Position numbers and translations under genes: made by a program
The notes under the pieces: generated by a model
Seen by the model: only the letters and a program-made list of their open reading frames with translations
What the model was told of the DNA's origin: nothing
Databases searched by the model: none
Assembly (NCBI RefSeq): GCF_000269865.1
Contig: NZ_AKKV01000021.1
Location: forward strand, 124,001-188,000
Direction of reading: 5' to 3'
Source of the DNA: Fictibacillus macauensis ZFHKF-1
GTDB lineage: Bacteria; Bacillota; Bacilli; Bacillales; Fictibacillaceae
Length of the DNA stretch: 64,000 bases
Shown: in pieces, positions 15,975 to 24,551 of the stretch
Position numbering within the stretch: position 1 is the stretch's first letter
Layout of the letters: each line of letters opens with the position of its first letter

Positions 15975-16835
15975 TTAGTAAAGAATGGTACGTGCTAATT
16001 CAGTCGTATAATCTCGTTCTGGAATTAATCCTTCTTTAGCAGCACGATTTAGTAAGCCTGTAATGGCCGCGAAACCATCCTCTCCAAGATTTTCTGTAAA
16101 TTCATTCACATACAAATCGATATGTTGTTTCGCTACTTCTTCTGAAAGTTCACTTGCGTGTTTCATGACATAGTCACGTGAAGCTTCTGGATGCTGCCAC
16201 GCATACTGCACAGACTGTCTAATCCATTCGGAAATGCGCTCGTGATCCATATGTTTTTGGACGATAATTGCCCCTAACGGTATAGGTAAACCGGTATCTT
16301 CTTCCCACCAACTACCCATATCTGCTAACATGGTTAATCCATAATTTTGATACGTAAAACGCGCCTCGTGAATAACAAGTCCCGCATCAATTTTACCTTC
16401 ACGAACGGCCGGCATAATTTCATCAAATGGCATTACAACGGTTTCACCGATTCCACCAGGCACGTGATCAGCTGCCCATAATCGAAACAGCATGTACGCC
16501 GTCGAACGTTCTGATGGTACGGCTACTTTTTTCCCCGCGAGCATTTCTGGTTTCGCATGTTCTTCACCATTTACGAGCACCAATGGGCCACAGCCACGTC
16601 CGAGTGCACCTCCACAAGGTAAAAGCTTGTACTCATCAAGTACATACGGAAGCGCTGCATAAGAAATTTTCATAATTTCTGGCCCTTCTTTTCGTGCTGC
16701 TAGTCCATTCGTAATATCGATGTCGGCATAGGTTACATCGAATGATGGCGCTCCTTCTACCAAGTCATGAACGAGCGCATGAAAAACAAAAGTATCATTT
16801 GGACAAGGCGAAAAAGCAATCGATTGTTTAGTCAT
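15975..16835 (-). CDS. mqnD: 1,4-dihydroxy-6-naphthoate synthase MqnD
   Basis: The 286-residue protein is a periplasmic-binding-like fold enzyme of the futalosine route to menaquinone. It starts with AFSPCPNDTFVFHAL, and GRGCGPLV and GLVIHEARFTYQNYGL are MqnD hallmarks; the active-site histidine is in the IHEARF segment. It converts cyclic dehypoxanthine futalosine to dihydroxynaphthoate. The ATG follows directly on the mqnB stop (TAAATG) with GGAGG inside mqnB, so the two are coupled. Confidence 0.9.
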   Translation of the reverse strand: MTKQSIAFSPCPNDTFVFHALVHDLVEGAPSFDVTYADIDITNGLAARKEGPEIMKISYAALPYVLDEYKLLPCGGALGRGCGPLVLVNGEEHAKPEMLAGKKVAVPSERSTAYMLFRLWAADHVPGGIGETVVMPFDEIMPAVREGKIDAGLVIHEARFTYQNYGLTMLADMGSWWEEDTGLPIPLGAIIVQKHMDHERISEWIRQSVQYAWQHPEASRDYVMKHASELSEEVAKQHIDLYVNEFTENLGEDGFAAITGLLNRAAKEGLIPERDYTTELARTILY

Positions 16836-17492
16836 TTAAAGTACCTCCACTAAGTATTTACTCACTTCTTGTAATGATTGCAGTGCTTCTTTTATTTTCC
16901 ACGAGGATCGATCGCGTGGACCAACAGGATTAGAAATGGCACGAATCTCTAAAAACGGCACATTAAATGTTTGCGCGGCCATTGCCACGCCATAGCCTTC
17001 CATCGCTTCAGCTGCCGCTCTTGGCGCCCGTATTTGCAGGCGCTGAGCCGTTTCTTCTGTACCAGTCACCGTTGATAGCGTTAAAATGGGCGCTATACAA
17101 CTTTTCAACTGAGCTTGTTGACAGCGTGCTAGAAGGGCTTTTGCAACACTATGCTCCGTTTTAGCAACAACAGACGCTCCAAACCCTAGTTCATCCAGCG
17201 TTAAAAAACCATCCTCTGCTTCTGCTCCTAAATCAAGGGCAATGCTTTCATCAGCAATGACAAGTGAGCCGATGTCCGCTTTCTCGACAAATCCGCCAGC
17301 GATGCCCATATTAATGACGAATTGATAGTGATTCGTATGTAGTGCTTTTGTGGTAGCAACAGAAGCGGCTACAGGACCTACTCCGGCAATCTCTACATGG
17401 AAGCCCTCTTTCATACCAATACCAGCTAACACCGCTTGGCGCTCTGCTTCTACAGACGTCATGATTAGTACTGTTTGCTTGTTTTCACTCAA
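16836..17492 (-). CDS. mqnB: Futalosine hydrolase MqnB
   Basis: The 218-residue protein belongs to the PNP/MTAN nucleosidase fold: NMGIAGGF, a central Glu in AAEAMEGYGVA, and a late RAISNPVGPRD segment where most relatives have SD. The final region and the mqnD neighbour identify it as futalosine hydrolase, which releases hypoxanthine. The start is a TTG at 17492 with GGGAAG upstream; an internal ATG at 17462 would cut into the first strand. Confidence 0.88.
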   Translation of the reverse strand: MSENKQTVLIMTSVEAERQAVLAGIGMKEGFHVEIAGVGPVAASVATTKALHTNHYQFVINMGIAGGFVEKADIGSLVIADESIALDLGAEAEDGFLTLDELGFGASVVAKTEHSVAKALLARCQQAQLKSCIAPILTLSTVTGTEETAQRLQIRAPRAAAEAMEGYGVAMAAQTFNVPFLEIRAISNPVGPRDRSSWKIKEALQSLQEVSKYLVEVL

Positions 17493-17642
17493 TCTCGTTA
17501 CTTCCCTTCTTTAGAAACATCCACTGTAAAGGGTAGCATGTTCCAAGACTTCTTTTCCACTATCAAGTTCTGGCAAGATGGCTAGATTGCTAATGTCTCA
17601 CCGTTATGTTTTACTAAATTGTTACTGATGGAGGTTTTTAGG

Positions 17643-18210
17643 ATGAAAAAAGGCTATGTTGAATGATTTGATTTTTCACAACCACGTAGTGTAAAAAAGG
17701 CGCTAGAAGGCTTGTTACATAACAAATAGTAGGTAGCCTTACCGCACTGTGGAATGGCGAGAAACAAACGCTTGAAGAATTAGCAGGCTATGTGAAACAT
17801 CCAGACTGGCAAATCCGTCAGCAAGCGCATGAAAGGTATCGCGATAGCTTGAATCATTCACCGCAAGAACGCAATACCATGTTTTCTACATTGATGCATG
17901 ATTTTAAAAGCGATGTGATGGACTATAAGGATGAGCAGGACTGGACAGAACATTTTTTTGAATCACCATTTTATTTTATTGAGTATGGTATGGCTCAAAT
18001 TGGTGCCTTCCGGTTGTATCAACAATTTAAGAAGATCCAACCGGTATGCTGCAACGCTTTAACGAGGCTTTATCTTTAGGAAACCGTGTCTCTATAGCCG
18101 AAGTGTAGGAAGCAGCAGGAATTTCATTTGATTTCTCAGAAAAAGTTGTTCAAGAAACGATGACTTTTATTGAACATGAACTTAAAGCATTAAAGACAAA
18201 AAAGCAAATC
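17643..18210 (+). pseudogene. Decayed M3-family oligoendopeptidase (PepF-like)
   Basis: Short pieces in several frames match different parts of an M3 oligoendopeptidase. They are an N-terminal start with an early stop (MKKGYVE stop FDFS), a middle/C-terminal piece (FFESPFYFIEYGMAQIGAFRLYQQFKK) and a shifted tail (PTGMLQRF, LSLGNRVSIAEV stop EAAGISFDFSEKVVQ). The zinc site HExxH and most of the catalytic domain are deleted. Frameshifts, stops and a large deletion make it non-functional. A GGAGG-like ribosome binding site remains before 17643. Confidence 0.75.
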
Positions 18211-18226
18211 TCACGCGTCAGTAAAC

Positions 18227-18262
18227 TGAAAAAAGAACGAAAGCGATGTGCTTTCGTTCTTT
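18227..18262 (-). terminator. Terminator of LPMO gene
   Basis: AAAGAACGAAAGC and GCTTTCGTTCTTT form a perfect 13-bp stem with U-rich flanks. Confidence 0.85.
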
Positions 18263-18269
18263 ACATTGA

Positions 18270-19349
18270 CTATGCAATTACTTTCCAAAGGGAAGAGTGA
18301 ATCCAATTCGAATCGCCGTGTCCTTCGTAATCTTTGGTTGCTTCATACGTTTTTCCTTTATACGTGACACGATCTCCTTTTTTATACGCTGCTTTTGCGC
18401 TCCATTCCTTGAGATGCGTTGCCACTTTTTCTTTTGTTTTGACCGTAAAGAGACTGCTTTTCGCTCCTTCTTTTCCTGCTTTGCTAACAGCCGCAATTTG
18501 ATAATGATACGTCGTTTTAGCTGCTAAGCCTTTGTCAAGAAATGCTGGATCTTTCGTTGTGCTTACTTTTTTCAGCTTGGCTCCCGTGCCGCGGTAAATA
18601 GCATAATGATCGGCATTTTTAACACCAGACCACATGAGAGAAACGCTAGAAGACGTCGTTTTCATACTATGAACACCTGTCGGCTGATCAGATGACGGTT
18701 TTTTAGTTGGCGGATGAGGTTCGTCCGTTTTCGGCGGTAGTGTTCCGTTATTTACAAGGTTAATATCAATCGTGCTATAAAATGCATTTGACGTATCCGC
18801 AACATCCCATACCGCTAAGATGACGTAGTATCCACTACGATCTTTTGGTAGGGAGACTTTATGAGAAAGTTTCGTAGAGGCCGCAGAGCCATCATGCTTG
18901 ATCGTTGTTAATTTTTCAAAACTTGCGCGCGTTAATGGCTGATTCGGATTCCAGCCTTTTTTCGTAATATAATACGTCCACTGACTCGTATTATGAGCCG
19001 CTGTGTAACTCCAAGTAAACGTATTTTCCCCACCAGTCATCGTCGTCTTATGCCAGCGATTGGTCGTCTGCTGATCAAGAATTCCCCCAAATAACCCACC
19101 AGCAGAAGCGATTTTTCCATCAGCTGGTCCTTTGGCAGGGAACCCTTTTGGCGCCTCTAAACTTTGTGGTTCGAACGCCACGCCACCACACTCTTTATTT
19201 AAAGAACCGAAGGCTGAGCTACATAAAGCGCTTCGACTCGCAGGCTTTGATACATAACCGTGTGCTGATGCTTGTTGCGGAATAACAAGACTCCCAAGAA
19301 CCCCTGCTGTTACCATTGCTGCACTTACTTTTTTCCATGTATTTTTCAT
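18270..19349 (-). CDS. Secreted AA10 lytic polysaccharide monooxygenase with FnIII and chitin-binding modules
   Basis: The 359-residue protein has a signal peptide that ends at ASA, leaving His30 (HGYVSKPASRS) as the mature N-terminus, the first copper ligand. His119 (SYTAAHNTSQW) completes the histidine brace. The catalytic AA10 domain runs to about 200. A Pro/Lys linker, an FnIII domain (about 225-305) and a C-terminal CBM5/12-type module (about 313-359, WSAKAAYKKGDRVTYKGKTY) follow. It oxidatively cleaves chitin or another beta-linked glycan outside the cell. No chitinase is adjacent. Confidence 0.92.
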   Translation of the reverse strand: MKNTWKKVSAAMVTAGVLGSLVIPQQASAHGYVSKPASRSALCSSAFGSLNKECGGVAFEPQSLEAPKGFPAKGPADGKIASAGGLFGGILDQQTTNRWHKTTMTGGENTFTWSYTAAHNTSQWTYYITKKGWNPNQPLTRASFEKLTTIKHDGSAASTKLSHKVSLPKDRSGYYVILAVWDVADTSNAFYSTIDINLVNNGTLPPKTDEPHPPTKKPSSDQPTGVHSMKTTSSSVSLMWSGVKNADHYAIYRGTGAKLKKVSTTKDPAFLDKGLAAKTTYHYQIAAVSKAGKEGAKSSLFTVKTKEKVATHLKEWSAKAAYKKGDRVTYKGKTYEATKDYEGHGDSNWIHSSLWKVIA

Positions 19350-19475
19350 TTTGTGTTTTCCCCCTAGATGTTTGATTCAAAACAAAGTTCGCCTCGTTGA
19401 TTTACTTTAAGAGTGTAAACACACAAATGTCATGTAGCCAACATATTTGTAACATAAAAGTAATTCTTACAATTA

Positions 19476-19516
19476 TTAAAAAAGCGCTGAAGTCATAGAC
19501 TTCAGCGCTTTTTTAA
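19476..19516 (-). terminator. Bidirectional terminator after ubiX
   Basis: AAAAAAGCGCTGAAGTC and GACTTCAGCGCTTTTTT form a 17-bp perfect stem. Confidence 0.85.
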
Positions 19517-19521
19517 TAAAA

Positions 19522-20094
19522 TTAGAGATCTTCTCCCCAACGCGGAAATTCACCAGTTTCCAAATCAAATAAATCTAACACGCGTCCAACCGTTTGATTG
19601 ACAAGATCATCAATCGTTTGTGGTCTCGTATAGAAAGCAGGTACTGGTGGGAAAATGATGCCGCCATTTTCCGTAACGGCTTGCATGTTTCGGATATGCG
19701 TGAGTGATAGTGGCGTTTCACGCAACATAAGCACTAAGCGCTTTCGTTCTTTTAATACGACATCGGCGGCACGCGCCACTAAATTATCCGTCATACTAAA
19801 CGCAATTTGCGACATCGTCTTAATAGAACAAGGGGCAACAATCATGCCCATCGTCGGAAATGAGCCACTAGAAATGGCAGCACCAATGTCTTTCACCGAG
19901 TAGGTAACATCCGCCAATTCTTTTAATTCTTTCATCGTAAGATCAGTTTCATAATGAAGTGTGCTTTGAGCTGATTGACTTACAATTAAATGTGTTTCAA
20001 TGTCTAATTTTCGTAATACTTCAAGTAAGCGGATGCCATAAATAATACCGGTTGCCCCTGTAATAGCAACGATCATTCGTCGTTTTCGTTCCAT
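19522..20094 (-). CDS. ubiX: Flavin prenyltransferase UbiX
   Basis: The 190-residue protein starts with the flavoprotein-type IVAITGATGIIYGIRLLEVL. It carries the UbiX hallmarks VAPCSIKTMSQIA and LVLMLRETPLSLTHIRNM. It makes prenyl-FMN, the cofactor of UbiD-type decarboxylases. No ubiD gene is in the window. With mqnB-mqnD nearby, a link to late menaquinone steps is plausible but unproven; phenolic acid decarboxylation is the alternative. ATG 20094 has AAGGTG at good distance. Confidence 0.9.
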   Translation of the reverse strand: MERKRRMIVAITGATGIIYGIRLLEVLRKLDIETHLIVSQSAQSTLHYETDLTMKELKELADVTYSVKDIGAAISSGSFPTMGMIVAPCSIKTMSQIAFSMTDNLVARAADVVLKERKRLVLMLRETPLSLTHIRNMQAVTENGGIIFPPVPAFYTRPQTIDDLVNQTVGRVLDLFDLETGEFPRWGEDL

Positions 20095-20252
20095 ATCTTT
20101 CACCTTATATTCATGATCTATTTTTAAGGATAGTTATAAAAAAAGATTACGTTTATGTATTATAACTACGGATGAAAAATTTTTAAGTCCTTATGAAAGC
20201 ATTGTACCAATATCATCACGAAACCGCAAACTACCTTTATTAAATAGGAGGA

Positions 20253-20648
20253 CTAACGATGATAACGATAATATGTGCTATGCCATTTTTTCATTTGAGG
20301 AGAGGTCAAACGTAGTTTTGATGATCCAAATAGGGTAAAATCAATATGTTTTCCGATAAATGGAGATCTTACACCATCTTCTTGCCAAGTGGCCTTCATA
20401 ATAGTATGTACTACTTTCCCCGTCGTTTTTTGAATAGTGAATATTGCAGTGGGAACTGTCATTGTGTCATCATAGATCCGAATTTCTTTCTTAGTGACAA
20501 CTAACTTTTGCTTGTATTCCCCATTCCAATACCACTTGCCTGCTAGGCTTCTAGCATCAAATTTTTTAACATAGCTTGCCTCTGTCTCTTGTTGTACGTA
20601 CACCATACATAGCATCATACAAGTGAATATAACTAGTATCTTTTTCAC
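20253..20648 (-). CDS. Secreted hypothetical protein (131 aa)
   Basis: An N-terminal signal peptide (KKILVIFTCMMLCMVYV) is followed by a small basic, beta-rich domain with SLAGKWYWNGEYKQKLVV. That opening resembles extracellular proteins of lipocalin-like shape, but I cannot assign a family. The GTG start at 20648 is favoured because GGGGG lies 8 nt upstream; an ATG at 20675 would start inside the ribosome binding site. Confidence 0.6.
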   Translation of the reverse strand: MKKILVIFTCMMLCMVYVQQETEASYVKKFDARSLAGKWYWNGEYKQKLVVTKKEIRIYDDTMTVPTAIFTIQKTTGKVVHTIMKATWQEDGVRSPFIGKHIDFTLFGSSKLRLTSPQMKKWHSTYYRYHR

Positions 20649-20713
20649 TTTCACTACCCCCTTTTCCTTTATCATACAATAAAAACATACTATATACCTA
20701 GTTATTTCAGACT

Positions 20714-20742
20714 AAAAAAGAGCTTTTAGATAAAAGCTCTTT
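20714..20742 (-). terminator. Terminator of MTA/SAH nucleosidase gene
   Basis: AAGAGCTTTTA and AAAAGCTCTTT form the stem, with U-rich tails. Confidence 0.7.
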
Positions 20743-20749
20743 CATGGTA

Positions 20750-21451
20750 TTAACGTTTTCTTACGATAAGTGAAATCATTTCTAACCCAATTTCAGTAGA
20801 TGTTAAGTCTGCTTGTGTAACGTAGCGATTATAGTCAGCAACTGCATTTCCATTAGCGTAGTTAGAAACGTCCTTCACAGCGACAAAAGGGATTTCTCCT
20901 AAGAAAGATAATTCTCCATACGTCCCACACTCTGAATCTATAAATGTACCGTTAAATGTCCTTTGCAATTGTTGCGCGGTCGTCCCATTTGCTATAAAGC
21001 GGTCCCCACTAATACATCTGCCTGTTACGTAGCGAAATCCTACTTTCTCACTTGCCACTTTAGCAATTTCTATAAGGGTGGCATTTGCATAAAACGTACC
21101 TTGACCTAAAAATGGAGGAACCGTCAGTGGTTCACCTAATGGCGTAAAGTTCACATCATATTGCAATGCATTCGTGACGATTGCAATATCTCCAATAGCA
21201 GCTAGTTGAGGTTGCAAAGATCCAACATTGCCCGTTGAAATAAATGATGTAATGCCATACTTCTGATTTATTCTTCCAAACACATCGCTCATTTGAACTT
21301 TGGTATAGCCTGGTGAAGTAATAATGATGGGCTTTCCATAAAAAAGAGAAACATAAACAGTGATCCGATCAAATGACGCCACATCAATAATTTTTCCTTT
21401 TTGGGCAGCATACCGTGCATTTTCCTCACTATCAACAAACAAACAAAGCAT
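20750..21451 (-). CDS. MTA/SAH nucleosidase-like phosphorylase-superfamily protein
   Basis: The 233-residue protein has the PNP_UDP_1 fold with STGNVGSL (usual TGSAG loop altered), GDRFIANG (MTAN-type SGDxF), FIDSECGTYGELSF in place of the usual ME-GAA segment, and VKDVSNYANGNA at the catalytic Asp region (usual SD). The changes suggest a nucleoside or nucleotide substrate other than MTA, or a divergent MTAN. GGAG and the ATG at 21451 can be hidden in a long hairpin (21450-21505). Confidence 0.65.
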   Translation of the reverse strand: MLCLFVDSEENARYAAQKGKIIDVASFDRITVYVSLFYGKPIIITSPGYTKVQMSDVFGRINQKYGITSFISTGNVGSLQPQLAAIGDIAIVTNALQYDVNFTPLGEPLTVPPFLGQGTFYANATLIEIAKVASEKVGFRYVTGRCISGDRFIANGTTAQQLQRTFNGTFIDSECGTYGELSFLGEIPFVAVKDVSNYANGNAVADYNRYVTQADLTSTEIGLEMISLIVRKR

Positions 21452-21505
21452 AGCGTACGCTCCTTTTCCTTCTATTCATCTATGGACATAGAATCCGTAC
21501 GCTAT
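21450..21505 (-). promoter_or_regulatory. Leader hairpin enclosing the start codon of the nucleosidase gene
   Basis: ATAGCGTACG (5' arm) and CGTACGCTAT (3' arm) are perfect 10-bp arms. The 3' arm includes the AT of the ATG and follows the GGAG ribosome binding site. An inner TTCTAT/ATAGAA pair extends the fold. It could block initiation. Confidence 0.45.
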
Positions 21506-21548
21506 ACTATGCAGTTAGTAGCCTTATGGGACAGGCTATATGCTTATT

Positions 21549-22025
21549 TTATGGAAATAAAACGCAGTTGATGGGCACATCATGGACAGTGAGCAATGCA
21601 TGAAGCTGACCTTGATGATGGTAAACATGGGCAATCAATTGCTGCATCCATTCGATTTTCGAACGTGTATGTCCCCACCAGCTACGACTTCTCACTTCCC
21701 ATAGCGACCAAGGTGTTGAGCGTGCTTCATGAGTAACCACTTGTAGCGAGAGAAGCAGTTGCTGTTTTATTTCTGTTCTTGTCTGTGGATCATGCGTAGC
21801 ATAAAAATGATTCATTTCCGCTTCACTGGCTTCATTCATGATTAAAATATCTGCTTGTCCAATCACCGAAAGATGTGCCAATAAATCATGCACATTTCGC
21901 TTCTCATGACCGAGAGACAAGGAAAAATGATGATCATGTAGTTGATCAATAATCGTCAGTAAAGACGTTGTGATTTCTTGAAGTTGTGAGATCATTGCCT
22001 CAATAAAAACTGCCGAATCCTTCAC
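21549..22025 (-). CDS. DinB/YfiT-like protein
   Basis: The 158-residue all-helical protein has a first histidine in DLLAHLSVIGQADI and a C-terminal cluster HVYHHQGQLHAL, the triple-His metal site of the DinB/YfiT superfamily. The GTG start at 22025 has AAGGAG 10 nt upstream. Function beyond the fold is unknown. It is on the same strand as the nucleosidase and nitroreductase but separated from both. Confidence 0.65.
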   Translation of the reverse strand: MKDSAVFIEAMISQLQEITTSLLTIIDQLHDHHFSLSLGHEKRNVHDLLAHLSVIGQADILIMNEASEAEMNHFYATHDPQTRTEIKQQLLLSLQVVTHEARSTPWSLWEVRSRSWWGHTRSKIEWMQQLIAHVYHHQGQLHALLTVHDVPINCVLFP

Positions 22026-22067
22026 ACCTTTGGAACTCCTTTTCTTTATTTAAAGAGTCATTACACT

Positions 22068-22637
22068 TTAGAGCCAAATTGTTTTCTCTTCAAAAGGAGT
22101 ACGTTTTGAAGGCTTCATTTTTTCTAAAGCTTGCTCATCCGGATAACCGATGCAAAGGTTGCCTATAATTACTTCATTTTCTGGCGAGCCAATAAATTCA
22201 TGCATGCGTTGATCATGAACAAGCCCAACTCCTCTTGTTCGCCAAACAAACCCTAGTCCAAGTTCTTTTGCCACAAGCCACATCGAATGAATAGCGCAGC
22301 AAACCGCATATTCATTATCTTTTGATGCCGCTTCATCTCCTGGTACAATTTCACTCGTAACGACGATGTTAACTGGTGTGTTTCGCAACGACTTTAATGA
22401 ACTCTCCACAAGGTTTGGCTTGGCTTTGAATCGTTCTTGTAAATAGCCTTCCGCTAATTTTTCATAACGATCTTTCGCCTCTCCTTTAATAACATAAAAG
22501 CGCCACGGTTCTCTCATACGATCATTTGGTGCCCAGGTCGCCGCTTCTAAAAGCGCTTTAATTTTTTCATCTTCAACCTCGCGCTCCATATAGTCTCGTA
22601 CACTTCTTCTTTCTTTTAATTGCAGTAATAATGACAT
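22068..22637 (-). CDS. Nitroreductase family protein
   Basis: The 189-residue FMN-binding nitroreductase-like protein shows the phosphate-binding ERRSVRDYM start, the PNDRMREPWRFYVI segment and IGNLCIGYPDE near the end. It follows cobT by 14 nt on the same strand, and BluB, which is itself nitroreductase-like, lies just upstream. Cotranscription with bluB-cobT is likely. Whether it has a part in B12 metabolism is not shown. Confidence 0.85.
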   Translation of the reverse strand: MSLLLQLKERRSVRDYMEREVEDEKIKALLEAATWAPNDRMREPWRFYVIKGEAKDRYEKLAEGYLQERFKAKPNLVESSLKSLRNTPVNIVVTSEIVPGDEAASKDNEYAVCCAIHSMWLVAKELGLGFVWRTRGVGLVHDQRMHEFIGSPENEVIIGNLCIGYPDEQALEKMKPSKRTPFEEKTIWL

Positions 22638-22651
22638 CTCTATCTTCCTCT

Positions 22652-23698
22652 CTATTTGTCTTTTCCAGATATACTTGCCGTTTGAAACGTGGCCATTTCA
22701 GCTAACATAAGAGAAGCTGAATGAACTACCGAGAAAGCAACTGCTGCCCCACTTCCCTCGCCGAGACGCAAGCCTAAATCAAGTAGAGGCTTCTTTCCTA
22801 AATAAGCGCTTGCCACTTCATAGCCTTGTTCTGTTGAGCGATGACCACAAATCATATAATCCGTTGTAGCTTCACATAGTTCTTTTGCTAGGATGGCAGC
22901 AACTGTACAAATAAAACCATCCACAATGATAGGAATACGGCGAGTCGCCGCAGCCAACATTGCTCCAGCCATCGCGCCAATTTCTAGACCGCCTACTTTC
23001 ATTAACACGTCCAGTGGATCTTTGCGGTTTGGCATTCGATTGCGTAATGCTCGTTTAATAACCGTTGTTTTATGTAAAAGCTGTTCCTCAGAAATCCCCG
23101 TTCCAATTCCAATTACTTTTTCTACAGACATACCACTAAATACAGCTAACATCGCGGAGCTCGCTGTTGTATTGCCAATACCCATTTCACCGAGCACTAA
23201 GCATTTTGCTCCTCGATCCATTATGCTCATGGCTTCTTCATAGCCTGCCGTTATGGCTGCCTCTGCTTCTGCTCTTGTCATCGCATTCTCATTACACATG
23301 TTAGCGGTTCCAAAACGAACATGGCGATTGACGACAGCCTGTTCTGTTACCGAGGTTGCTACCCCAACATTAACGATTTCAAAGAGCGCACCAATTTGCC
23401 TACTAAATACATTGATGGCCGCACCACCATGAACAAAATTTAACACCATTTGCGCCGTAACTTCTTGCGGAAATGCTGATACTCCTTCTTCTACAACACC
23501 ATGATCTCCAGCAAATACGAGGACTCCTGGTGGTGTTACAACAGGAAAAGCGTTACCTGTCATCCCTGCTAAATCTCCTGCTAGTTCTTCTAATCGTCCA
23601 AGACTTCCTAATGGTTTGGTTAACGTATCGATGTGTTGTAAGGCAACTTGTCTCATCTCTTGATTCATTCCCGTAATTGTTTCCATCATATTCAACAT
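22652..23698 (-). CDS. cobT: Nicotinate-nucleotide:dimethylbenzimidazole phosphoribosyltransferase CobT
   Basis: The protein of about 348 residues has CobT signatures: LTKPLGSLGRLEELA, VFAGDHGVVEEGVSAFP, GEMGIGNTTASSAML, GTGISEEQL and the C-terminal RLGEGSGAAVAF. It makes alpha-ribazole phosphate, the lower nucleotide of cobalamin. The start is uncertain: ATG 23698 or an in-frame GTG at 23713 that overlaps the ribosome binding site. It follows bluB by a few nt, so DMB synthesis and its activation are coupled. Confidence 0.92.
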   Translation of the reverse strand: MLNMMETITGMNQEMRQVALQHIDTLTKPLGSLGRLEELAGDLAGMTGNAFPVVTPPGVLVFAGDHGVVEEGVSAFPQEVTAQMVLNFVHGGAAINVFSRQIGALFEIVNVGVATSVTEQAVVNRHVRFGTANMCNENAMTRAEAEAAITAGYEEAMSIMDRGAKCLVLGEMGIGNTTASSAMLAVFSGMSVEKVIGIGTGISEEQLLHKTTVIKRALRNRMPNRKDPLDVLMKVGGLEIGAMAGAMLAAATRRIPIIVDGFICTVAAILAKELCEATTDYMICGHRSTEQGYEVASAYLGKKPLLDLGLRLGEGSGAAVAFSVVHSASLMLAEMATFQTASISGKDK

Positions 23699-23720
23699 AC
23701 CTTTTGTCGCCACCTATCTT

Positions 23721-24365
23721 TTACGCTTTTGTATTCCAGTAGTTATGAAAAATGAGCGGTTCTAACGAACGCCGTTTTTCCCAATTTTTTTGTTCTAAAA
23801 TGGGTTGTGTAGGATAATCATCGGTATACCCAATTGATAGAAGTGCTACCGGTTCAACATGAGGAGGAATGTGCAAAATGTCTCTTACATCATTTTTCTT
23901 GTAAAAACTAACCCAGCCCATCGCTAGCCCTTCCGCACAAGAAGCAAGCCACATATTTTGAATGGCACATGCCGTTGATAACAGATCAGTTTCTGGAATT
24001 GAATTTCTTCCTAGTACATGCGAGCCACCACGCGTTCCGTCACACGTAACGCAAATCGTGAGCGGCGCTTCCTTTAAACCCTCAATCTTCAAATCGAGAA
24101 ATTGTGTTCCCCGTTCTTCCTCAAAGTGAATAGCTAGCGCTTTCCGTTCTTTTTCCGCTGCCCAAGCAAGTTTTTCCTTGACTTCTGGAGCAGAGATGAT
24201 AATAAAATTCCATGGTTGCATAAATCCAACTGATGGGGCATGATGACCTGCTTCAATAATCCGTTGAATTTTCTCTTCTTCTACAGGGGTAGACCGAAAC
24301 GTTCGGATATCTCTTCGTTTATAAATAACTGAATATATGGCATCACGTTCATCTTTAGAAAACAT
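23721..24365 (-). CDS. bluB: 5,6-dimethylbenzimidazole synthase BluB
   Basis: The 214-residue protein has the BluB-type start VIYKRRDIRTF, then HAPSVGFMQPWNFIII, GRNSIPETDLLSTACAIQNMWLA and IGYTDDYP. BluB splits reduced FMN with O2 to make the lower ligand DMB. ATG 24365 follows GGAGAG with 7-nt spacing. Its O2 requirement contrasts with the oxygen-independent (cbi) corrin route elsewhere in the window. Confidence 0.9.
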   Translation of the reverse strand: MFSKDERDAIYSVIYKRRDIRTFRSTPVEEEKIQRIIEAGHHAPSVGFMQPWNFIIISAPEVKEKLAWAAEKERKALAIHFEEERGTQFLDLKIEGLKEAPLTICVTCDGTRGGSHVLGRNSIPETDLLSTACAIQNMWLASCAEGLAMGWVSFYKKNDVRDILHIPPHVEPVALLSIGYTDDYPTQPILEQKNWEKRRSLEPLIFHNYWNTKA

Positions 24366-24495
24366 TAACTCACTCTCCATCTTTATCAAGCTTGCTTTTA
24401 TTTTACATGAACTTTAGAACTTTTTCAGAAGAGATTTCTAAAACTTGTCTACTTTTCTTGTAACCAATTGATACGTAAAGTTCCTCATTTCACAT

Positions 24496-24536
24496 AAAAA
24501 AGTCTTCATCGTCACGAAACACGATAAAGACTTTTT
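24496..24536 (-). terminator. Terminator of phoA
   Basis: AAAAAAGTCTT and AAGACTTTTTT, with an inner ATCG/CGAT pair, form the stem just after the phosphatase stop codon. Confidence 0.8.
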
Positions 24537-24551
24537 TAATCTAACCTCTTA

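Noticed and set aside
24366-24490. Second cobalamin riboswitch ahead of bluB-cobT
   Set aside because: No AGCCACTG box or GGTGAA-type aptamer parts are present upstream of bluB.
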